Assembly (NCBI GenBank): GCA_036388475.1
Contig: DASVRT010000095.1
Span: forward strand, 1-64,000
Reading direction: 5' to 3'
Length of the DNA: 64,000 bases
DNA from: JALZHR01 sp036388475
Lineage (GTDB): Bacteria; Acidobacteriota; Blastocatellia; Pyrinomonadales; Pyrinomonadaceae
Numbering within the stretch: position 1 is the stretch's first letter; the number at the start of each line of letters is the position of its first letter. The notes under the pieces are model-generated. The model was not told the DNA's origin, searched no databases, and was given only the letters and a program-made list of their open reading frames with translations. Made by a program: the position numbers and the translations under genes. This document shows positions 58,252 to 64,000 of this stretch, piece after piece.

Positions 58252-59190
58252 TTATTTTATCTTAAAACTTTTGACTTCGACTTTGCCCTGTATTTCGGGC
58301 GGCAGAGCAATCTGCGGAATGTTTTCGCCGTTTTCGTTTGGCGCAAAGACGATTTGCAGCTCGTCGGCTCTGAGGTCTTCCAGAATCGAGCGCGCGCCGA
58401 ACAGCAAAACGGTCGCATTTTTCGTTTCGGTTTCCGTTTTATAGGACACGACAAACAATCTCTCGGTGCGTTTTTCGCCGATTCTAAACATTACGTCAAC
58501 TATCGTATCGAGCAGCGTAATTTTAGGATTGACAACGTTTAAGCCGATTTGTCGCTGGGTAAAATCCTGTTTGTGATTATCCAGCGCAATTTTTTCGGTG
58601 GAAATCGAATCGAGCGAATTGACGAAGCTTTCCGGTCCGCGCACGCGCACTTTTGCCGGCAAGACCGTCTGCGCGTAAATCTCGAAACCGTCGGCGACAT
58701 TGCCTTCGATTTCCGGCTTGACCGGAATTTCGCGCTCTTCGACTCTTTCCAGCTTGACGGCGATTTTGCCGGGCTGAATCTCGTCGATTTTTAAGCCGCT
58801 CGGAAGGTCGACGTTAATGTTTTCCGGCATCAGTTGGATGGTTCGCTCGCCCGCCGTAACATCCGTCAAATCAATCGAAACAACCAAATCCTCGCTGCGC
58901 AGGCGGGAAACTTTCGTTTTGTCGCCGGTCACGACAATATCGACTTCTTTCAAAGGCGAATTGGTGGCTTCCATATCGCTCGAAAAATTAAGAATCAGCG
59001 GGACGCTGTTCAATCGGCGCGAAGTCGGTTTTTGCAGTCCGGTGACGCCGAGCCAGAGCGCCGCCGTGATGCCGAGCGCAACCAGCTTCGTTCCCCAGTC
59101 TTCGAGAAAGACGCGCCGAATCACGCGGCGAAAAAATACCTGCCGCTGCTCTTTTTCGAAAAATTTCTCGGTCGGGAACGAGAAAAGCAT
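58252..59190 (-). CDS. cdaR: CdaR (YbbR-domain) regulator of the diadenylate cyclase
   Basis: A 312-residue membrane-anchored protein with a membrane segment near 35-55 (WGTKLVALGITAALWLGVTGL), then YbbR-type beta domains (about 65-310) such as NSVPLILNFSSDMEATNSPLKEVDIVVTGD in parts, with EREIPVKPEIEGNVADGF. CdaR binds CdaA and tunes c-di-AMP synthesis. It lies directly downstream of cdaA on the same strand. ATG 59190 is the first good start; a TTG 21 bp upstream lies in a word repeat. Confidence 0.87.
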   Translation of the reverse strand: MLFSFPTEKFFEKEQRQVFFRRVIRRVFLEDWGTKLVALGITAALWLGVTGLQKPTSRRLNSVPLILNFSSDMEATNSPLKEVDIVVTGDKTKVSRLRSEDLVVSIDLTDVTAGERTIQLMPENINVDLPSGLKIDEIQPGKIAVKLERVEEREIPVKPEIEGNVADGFEIYAQTVLPAKVRVRGPESFVNSLDSISTEKIALDNHKQDFTQRQIGLNVVNPKITLLDTIVDVMFRIGEKRTERLFVVSYKTETETKNATVLLFGARSILEDLRADELQIVFAPNENGENIPQIALPPEIQGKVEVKSFKIK

Positions 59191-59215
59191 AGTCGTAAAT
59201 GCAAAATTCAAAACG

Positions 59216-59281
59216 CGGAGCGCAAAATGTAAGAGCGAAATTTCAAGTTTGATTTATTCATTTTGCCTTTTGCGCTTCCGC
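59216..59281. repeat. Imperfect inverted repeat of GCAAAA words between cdaA and cdaR
   Basis: AGCGCAAAA (59219-59227) pairs with TTTTGCGCT (59268-59276), extended by CGG/CCG across a bulge. The right arm has the words TTTTGCCTTTTGCGC and TTTTGCG. It lies between two genes that must be cotranscribed for a working pair, so it is likely leaky. Confidence 0.5.
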
Positions 59282-59288
59282 TTTTGCG

Positions 59289-60134
59289 TTATCCAATCGT
59301 GATTTCCGATTCGGCTTCCTTCATCGTCTTGGTCGGCTTTCGTTTTCTTTCGACGACGGGAATGTCCATCGCGTTTAAAAGCAGGCTGCGAAGCTGGTTC
59401 GTGTCCAGGTTTCGCTTCATTCGCCCGCCGTCGATAAAAGAAATCAAGCCGGTTTCTTCGGAGACGACAATCGAAACGGCGTCGGTGTCTTCGGTAATGC
59501 CGATGGCAGCGCGATGTCTTGTTCCAAGTTCGCGCGAAATGCTCGGATTTTTCGTCAGCGGCAGAAAGACCGAAGCGGCGGCAATGCGTTCGCGCTGGAT
59601 AATGACCGCGCCGTCGTGCAGCGGGGTTGACGGATTGAAAATGGTCACGAGCAAATCGTAAGTCAATTTCGCGTCGAGCTGGACGCCCGCATCGCTCAGA
59701 TTTCGCAAGCCGACGTTTCTTTCCAGCACAATCAGCGCCCCGATTTTCTCCGAAGCCAGCGTCGTCGCCGCCAACACGACTTCATCAAAAATCGTTTCAC
59801 CGAGTTGTCCGCGCTGGCGGCGAAAAACGGGAAAACGCAGTTGATTGCCGAAATAAATCAAAGCCTGCCGGATTTCCGATTGAAAAAGCACGATGACCGC
59901 GACGCCGACATAAAGCAGCGCGCCGCGCAAAACGAATTCGAGCGTCGCCAAATCCTGCGCGACCGCCAGCCAGTAAAGCAGACCGAGCGTGACCATACCG
60001 ACCGCCATCGGCATACCGCGAGTGCCGCGCAAAAGTTTGAGCAGGACATAGACAATGATGAAAACCAGCACAATGTCTATCGCGTTTCGCACGGTGTTAA
60101 ATGCCGGAAGATATTCGCTAACAGGCGTCTGCAT
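59289..60134 (-). CDS. cdaA: Diadenylate cyclase CdaA
   Basis: Makes c-di-AMP from two ATP at the membrane. It is 281 residues from ATG 60134. Three hydrophobic helices (about 18-95) precede the DAC domain, which has the catalytic D174-G-A in PLHDGAVII and R206-H-R in GTRHRAAIG, both intact. The upstream frame up to 60185 covers a small hairpin and is not used. c-di-AMP controls potassium and turgor and cell-wall stress; the gene lies with cdaR, as in Firmicutes, but without glmM. Confidence 0.95.
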   Translation of the reverse strand: MQTPVSEYLPAFNTVRNAIDIVLVFIIVYVLLKLLRGTRGMPMAVGMVTLGLLYWLAVAQDLATLEFVLRGALLYVGVAVIVLFQSEIRQALIYFGNQLRFPVFRRQRGQLGETIFDEVVLAATTLASEKIGALIVLERNVGLRNLSDAGVQLDAKLTYDLLVTIFNPSTPLHDGAVIIQRERIAAASVFLPLTKNPSISRELGTRHRAAIGITEDTDAVSIVVSEETGLISFIDGGRMKRNLDTNQLRSLLLNAMDIPVVERKRKPTKTMKEAESEITIG

Positions 60135-60162
60135 TATGGAAATTCGGATTTTCGTTCGGGAT

Positions 60163-60190
60163 TTCAGATGCGAAATCCGGCGCATCTGAA
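60163..60190. terminator. Small hairpin upstream of cdaA
   Basis: TTCAGATGCG (60163-60172) and CGCATCTGAA (60181-60190) are perfect 10 bp arms with an 8 nt loop. It lies between the CDF transporter stop and the cdaA start on the same strand. Confidence 0.55.
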
Positions 60191-60269
60191 GCTAAAAACT
60201 AAAACGACCGCCGCTGTTTTGAAGTTCGACAAACTGTTTGAAGTTGCCAAAGAAACATTTTTTTTCGGT

Positions 60270-61229
60270 TTAACCGATGTGGCGCGGCATTACCGATTTA
60301 ACGTCAGCGTCGCGTTCGCGCGCCGTTTCCAGAAATATCATATCAACTTTCGGCTCGGCTTTTTTCATTTCCGCTTCGATTTCATTAATACTTTCTATAA
60401 TCTGGTCGTTGTTTAAATCGTCTTTCAGATTGACGTGCGCCGTCACCAGAATTTGCTTTGGCGCGAGATGCATCGTCAGCAGTTCGACGACTTCTTTCAC
60501 GTTCGGATGATTGTTAATCGCCGCGCGAATCGCCTCGACCGATTTTTTCGTCGCCGCTTCGCCCAGCAGAAGTCCGCGCGAAGAACGTGCCAGACTGAAA
60601 GCGACAATCGCCAGCACCGCACCAATGGTGATGGAAGCGATGCCGTCCCAGAGCCTGCCTTCATACGGCGGAATGTGATATTGACCCAAAACCAAACCGG
60701 CAGCCGCAATCACGATGCCGATTAAAGCCGCCGAGTCTTCAAAGATAACGGTTTTCGCCGTCGGGTCTTTCGATTCGCGCAGGTATTCGCCGAAGCTCAG
60801 CCCTTCGTGATGCGCTTCGTTGATTTCCTGATACAAAGCCAGCGCAATGGAACCGGCTTCCAGAGCAAACGAAATTCCGAGAATCCAATACGCCCAAAAC
60901 AGATTTTCAAGATGATGCTCGCCGATTAATCCTTCCCTGACCTTGATGATTCCTTCGTAAATGGCGTAAGTCGCGCCCACGCCGAAAATAAAAATCGCCG
61001 CGATAAACGACCAGAAAAAGCGCTCCTTGCCGTAGCCGAAAGGATGTTTTTCCGACGCCGGACGTTTATAAAAACGCAGCCCGAGCAGCAGAAAAACCTG
61101 ATTTGTCGTATCCGCCAGCGAGTGCAGCGACTCCGCCATCATTCCCGACGAGCCGGTCATCAAAGCCGCGATAAATTTCAAAATTGTGATTAACCCGTTT
61201 GCAAATAAAGCGCCTAAAACGGCAAGCAT
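60270..61229 (-). CDS. Cation diffusion facilitator (CDF/ZnT9-like) transporter
   Basis: A 319-residue metal/H+ antiporter-type membrane protein with six helices. The metal-site motifs are ESLHSLADTTNQ (HxxxD) in helix 2 and FEDSAALIG in helix 5; the motif HPFGYGKERFFWSF is typical of the ZnT9-like CDF branch. The C-terminal cytoplasmic domain (about 210-300) has NHPNVKEVVELLTMHLAPKQI. The exported metal (Zn, Mn, Fe or Co) is not predictable. It is encoded just before cdaA. Confidence 0.93.
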   Translation of the reverse strand: MLAVLGALFANGLITILKFIAALMTGSSGMMAESLHSLADTTNQVFLLLGLRFYKRPASEKHPFGYGKERFFWSFIAAIFIFGVGATYAIYEGIIKVREGLIGEHHLENLFWAYWILGISFALEAGSIALALYQEINEAHHEGLSFGEYLRESKDPTAKTVIFEDSAALIGIVIAAAGLVLGQYHIPPYEGRLWDGIASITIGAVLAIVAFSLARSSRGLLLGEAATKKSVEAIRAAINNHPNVKEVVELLTMHLAPKQILVTAHVNLKDDLNNDQIIESINEIEAEMKKAEPKVDMIFLETARERDADVKSVMPRHIG

Positions 61230-61314
61230 TCAATAGCTCCTTTGTTCAAAGATAATTTTATTGATTATGAGACAAAAGCAAGGGAAATCGCAAAGAATTC
61301 AAACCGATTTATTC

Positions 61315-61377
61315 AAGGCAAAAGGTAAAAGGCAAAATGGAAGAAGAAGTTTTATTTTGCCTTTTACCTTTTGCCTT
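61315..61377. terminator. Perfect 24 bp inverted repeat behind the site-2 protease gene
   Basis: AAGGCAAAAGGTAAAAGGCA plus AAAT (61315-61338) and its exact complement (61354-61377) are made from GGCAAAA/GGTAAAA words. It lies 11 bp behind the site-2 protease stop on the minus strand, and a further TTGCCTTAATTT follows. Confidence 0.8.
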
Positions 61378-61387
61378 TTGCCTTAAT

Positions 61388-62491
61388 TTAACTTCTTTTC
61401 CTGATTTTGCCGCGTTGCAGAAAGCCGACCAGCTCGCCGTTTTCGTCAATCACGCCGAGCGCGCCGATGCCGTTGGCGCGCAGCAATTCGCGGGCTTCGG
61501 CAATCGTCGAAGTATTTTCGACAAAATAATCGGTCGTCACCGGACGCATTATTTCCAGAATCTGTTTTTTATGCCAATCTTCGCGCGGAATCTTTTTCAA
61601 ATCCGCCAGCATCAGCATACCGTAAAGCTGACGGTCTTTCGCCACCAGAAAAACGCTCTGGCGATGAAGCGGCAGAATATGGTCGATAAAATGCAAAACG
61701 CCGGCGTCAGGCGCAACCGCAACCGGCAGGGTCATCGCTTGTTCGACAGGGAAATTTTCGTGTCTGGAAGTCTGTTTAATAATTCCCGTCGCCGCATCCA
61801 GCAGAAAAAGCCCGACCAGCACCGTCCAGACTCCATTAAAAAATTCGCCTCGAATAAAAGAAATATACAATCCGACCGTTATCATCGCGATAGCGATAAT
61901 CTGCCCGGCGCGTCCCGTGATGACGGTCGCTTCGTTTAAATCCGTGCCGCGCCGCCACAGAAAAGCGCGCAGAACGCGCCCGCCGTCCAGCGGATAACCC
62001 GGAAAAAGATTGAAAATCGCCAGCAGCATATTGCCGAAAAACAACATCGTCAGCGGCGGCGTGAGAATATCGGTTTGCAGAGAAAGCGAAAGCCAGAGCA
62101 GCAGCAAAAACGCGAGCGCCAGCAGAAAACTGGCGAAAGGTCCGGCGATGGCGATGCGAAATTCGGCGCGCGGCGTCTCCGGCTCGCGCCTGAACCGCGC
62201 CAGACCGCCGAACGGATGCAGAACTATTTCCAAAACCTCGACGCCTTCGCGCCGCGCCGTAAAAGCGTGCGCCAATTCGTGAAACAAAATCGAAGCAAAA
62301 AAAACCAGCGTCGAAATAAAAGCCAAAACCAGACGAACCGCGAAGTTTTCAATCAGTTCGGCAGGAATATTGACCGCCGTCAAAACGGAAATCAAAATCA
62401 AAACGCCGAACCAGCGATAATCGACCCGCACGGGAATATCGAAAACATGCGCGACGAGAAGCTGGCGTCTGGAAAACTCGATGACGTTCAT
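61388..62491 (-). CDS. Site-2 protease (M50) with two CBS domains
   Basis: A 367-residue intramembrane metalloprotease. The zinc site is ILFHELAHAFTARREG (HExxH) and NLFPGYPLDGGRVLRA (NxxPxxPLDGG). Six or more membrane segments cover about 20-235. Two CBS domains follow (about 245-365; VAVAPDAGVLHFIDHILPLHRQS, VENTSTIAEARELLRANGIGAL), which in relatives bind adenine nucleotides and control cleavage. The target is unknown; relatives cut anti-sigma factors or pro-sigma factors. The start has CAGGT five bases before ATG. Confidence 0.95.
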   Translation of the reverse strand: MNVIEFSRRQLLVAHVFDIPVRVDYRWFGVLILISVLTAVNIPAELIENFAVRLVLAFISTLVFFASILFHELAHAFTARREGVEVLEIVLHPFGGLARFRREPETPRAEFRIAIAGPFASFLLALAFLLLLWLSLSLQTDILTPPLTMLFFGNMLLAIFNLFPGYPLDGGRVLRAFLWRRGTDLNEATVITGRAGQIIAIAMITVGLYISFIRGEFFNGVWTVLVGLFLLDAATGIIKQTSRHENFPVEQAMTLPVAVAPDAGVLHFIDHILPLHRQSVFLVAKDRQLYGMLMLADLKKIPREDWHKKQILEIMRPVTTDYFVENTSTIAEARELLRANGIGALGVIDENGELVGFLQRGKIRKRS

Positions 62492-62912
62492 TTTTACCTG
62501 TAAGGATAAATTATGAATGAGAGAGATTGAAATAGTCTAGCTTGGGGTTGGGTTTTATTTTTATTTAAAAATTATGAAACTAAATTTTATCTTCGGATTT
62601 ATCGCAGCAATTATGACAAATATATTCGTATGTCTAATAACATTCACCTTTACCGCACTCTTGCTCTTCAACGCAGAGGCGACAATAATGTAGGTAAAAA
62701 CCTCGGCGGGATTCTCCATAATCAGAAATCAAATACCAAGCATCCTTACTTACGCTGACGTTTGGAATCTGCTTCTGCTTCGTCGTGAGCCGCTGCATTT
62801 ATCAAAGTTTGTAAAATTTCAAATGATTTTTCCATTTGTTTTAAAATCGCCAATTTTATGAATACGTGAAACGGCGAACTTATGATTAAGTGGGATTTCG
62901 CATAATAATCTT
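62492..62912. other. Intergenic space with AT-rich degenerate coding remnants
   Basis: 421 bp between the site-2 protease start and the mreB stop, AT-richer than the flanks. No long inverted repeat was seen. Short minus-strand frames are present: a 29-codon peptide from ATG 62835 to a stop at 62746 and the 54-codon frame listed separately. The spacing and base composition suggest decayed or transferred sequence. Confidence 0.45.
62634..62798 (-). pseudogene. Possible Cys-rich small ORF or pseudogene
   Basis: A 54-codon frame on the minus strand with the ATG at 62798, ending at a TAG (62634-62636). It contains WYLISDYGES and then HYCRLCVEEQECGKGEC, a CxxC-x5-C-x4-C pattern. Directly behind the TAG the same frame continues TYEYICHNCCDK up to a second stop, so a single nonsense change may split a small zinc-ribbon-like protein. 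There is no ribosome site. It could also be chance. Confidence 0.3.
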
Positions 62913-63986
62913 TTACGCTTCAAACGGGACTTCAGCGTTTTGTAGAAGGTTTGGCTCGTTGCGCGTCACTTTTTCCAAAAGGTTCGGCTCGTCGAACATC
63001 TGTAAAAGTCCGCGGACGGTGGCGTAGCGCGGTTCGTCGGAGATTAGGAAAGGCAGGTTTACTTTTTCGCGGAGATATTGGTCGATGCCGTCGAGCAATG
63101 CGCCGCCGCCGGTTAGAATTACGCCGCGGTCGAAAACGTCGGCGGCGACTTCCGGGCGCAGCTCGGTCAGAGTATCGCTGATGATTTGGGCGACGCGGCG
63201 AATGATGGCTTCGATAACCGGATAAATTTCGCCGGCGGTGATTTCCACGGCGTTCGGGCTGCCGGTCTGCACGTCGCGCCCGCGCGCGATGGTCGATTTG
63301 GCTAAATCCTGCGGCAGAACGGCGGAGGCGAAATCGGTTTTCAGCTTTTCGGTCGTTTCCTCGCCGATTTGCAAACCGCGATGACGGCGGACGTGAGTTG
63401 CCAGCGCGAGATTGATTTCGTTGCTGCCGATTCTTTCGGCGCGCGCGTGGACGACGTTTCCTTTGGCGACGATGGCGATATTGGTCGTGCTCGCGCCCAA
63501 ATCAACGACCGCCGAAGCGCGTTTGTCGCGCGGGGAAACGCCCGCGCCGAAGGCTGCCGCCAAGCCTTCTTCCATCATAAAGACTTTGCCGATGTGCGAT
63601 TCTTCAGCCGCGTGCATCAGCGCGCGCTGCTCGACGTGCGTCACTTCCGAAAGCATACTCATCACGGCTTGCGTCGAAACCTGCGAGCCGCCCGACTTCG
63701 ATTTGCGCACAAAATAGGCGAGCATTTTTTTCGTCCGTTCAAAATCTGCGACCACGCCGCCGCTCAAAGGCGCGATGACGACAACGTCGCGCCCCTCGCG
63801 TCCCTGCATATCGTAAGCTTCCTGCCCGTAGGCGACGATTTCCTCGGTCAGCTCGTTGACGGCGACCAGCGACGGCTCGTCCAAAACAATATCCCGCCCT
63901 TTGACGGCGATAATCGTGCTGGCGGTGCCCATATCAATCGCCATCGAATCGGTAACCAAATTTCTGAGTGATGCTATTCCCTTCAT
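62913..63986 (-). CDS. mreB: Rod-shape/cell-division actin MreB-like protein
   Basis: A 357-residue actin-like ATPase that positions cell-wall synthesis. The phosphate-1 loop is DMGTASTIIAVKGRD, the connect-1 and phosphate-2 regions are VVDLGASTTNIAIV, and the adenosine motif is VILTGGGALLDGI. The C-terminal tail DEPNLLEKVTRNEPNLLQ has a near-duplicated EPNLL and is longer than in most MreB. The N-terminal KGIASLRNLVTDSMA precedes the usual core. Only the region up to its start is in the window; mreC/mreD are not seen. Confidence 0.95.
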   Translation of the reverse strand: MKGIASLRNLVTDSMAIDMGTASTIIAVKGRDIVLDEPSLVAVNELTEEIVAYGQEAYDMQGREGRDVVVIAPLSGGVVADFERTKKMLAYFVRKSKSGGSQVSTQAVMSMLSEVTHVEQRALMHAAEESHIGKVFMMEEGLAAAFGAGVSPRDKRASAVVDLGASTTNIAIVAKGNVVHARAERIGSNEINLALATHVRRHRGLQIGEETTEKLKTDFASAVLPQDLAKSTIARGRDVQTGSPNAVEITAGEIYPVIEAIIRRVAQIISDTLTELRPEVAADVFDRGVILTGGGALLDGIDQYLREKVNLPFLISDEPRYATVRGLLQMFDEPNLLEKVTRNEPNLLQNAEVPFEA

Positions 63987-64000
63987 AGAGGCTGCTTTTC

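Noticed and set aside
1..64000. tRNA, rRNA, insertion sequence, prophage and origin
   Set aside because: No cloverleaf, ribosomal, transposase, integrase or DnaA-box cluster was recognised; by-eye reading cannot exclude a tRNA.

Overview
The window looks like a chromosomal segment of a member of the Acidobacteriota, most likely of the Blastocatellia/Pyrinomonadaceae type. This is inferred from gene content and was not checked against a database. The signs are a VWFA-related protein of the acidobacterial kind, secreted SdrD-B/carboxypeptidase-regulatory and FG-GAP proteins, a DUF6600/FecR protein, paired b and b' ATP synthase subunits, and type IV pilus genes. I saw no rRNA, tRNA, CRISPR array, transposase or prophage, although tRNAs cannot be excluded by eye.

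Layout. 0-5.4 kb: a minus-strand pilus operon, pilB - basic secreted protein - pilT - pilC, with a clear promoter before pilB. 5.6-15.9 kb: a TPR protein, an MBL-fold hydrolase, rhomboid protease, dicarboxylate symporter, NAD kinase, amino-acid permease and a GDT1-type membrane protein. 16-31 kb: large secreted proteins (SdrD-B, FG-GAP), two secreted nucleases in tandem, an AT-richer small-protein/HNH pair, and an M16 peptidase pair (one catalytic, one inactive). 31-40 kb: a DUF6600/FecR protein, then a partial ATP synthase operon (b', b, delta, alpha, gamma) that is interrupted between alpha and gamma by a methyltransferase and a RelE-type toxin-antitoxin pair. 40-53.6 kb: an SPFH/zinc-ribbon protein, esterase, lipoprotein, LipB, redoxin, PepSY protein, a response regulator with a degenerate receiver, pirin, quinone oxidoreductase, an NAD-dependent reductase, a VWA protein and a PerR-peroxiredoxin-thioredoxin-like unit with a PerR-type operator. 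53.7-64 kb (all minus strand): a DUF5685 protein with a cysteine-rich tail, DUF4112, a HEAT-cyclophilin fusion, CdaR and CdaA (c-di-AMP synthesis), a CDF transporter, a site-2 protease with CBS domains, and MreB.

The most unusual feature is not a gene. About two dozen intergenic spaces hold long inverted repeats whose arms (about 10-30 bp) are built from short, slightly varied tandem words. The arms are purine-rich first on whichever strand is read. They mostly lie directly behind stop codons and sometimes supply the stop codons themselves. They probably act as bidirectional terminators, but their word-like build, shared end caps and spread into gene starts suggest a dispersed, evolving repeat family.

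Functional links: surface motility and export (pil), scavenging of extracellular DNA and protein (secreted nucleases, peptidases), energy generation (F1Fo), peroxide defence (PerR/Prx/Trx-like, pirin) and cell-envelope homeostasis (CdaA/CdaR, MreB, site-2 protease, rhomboid).
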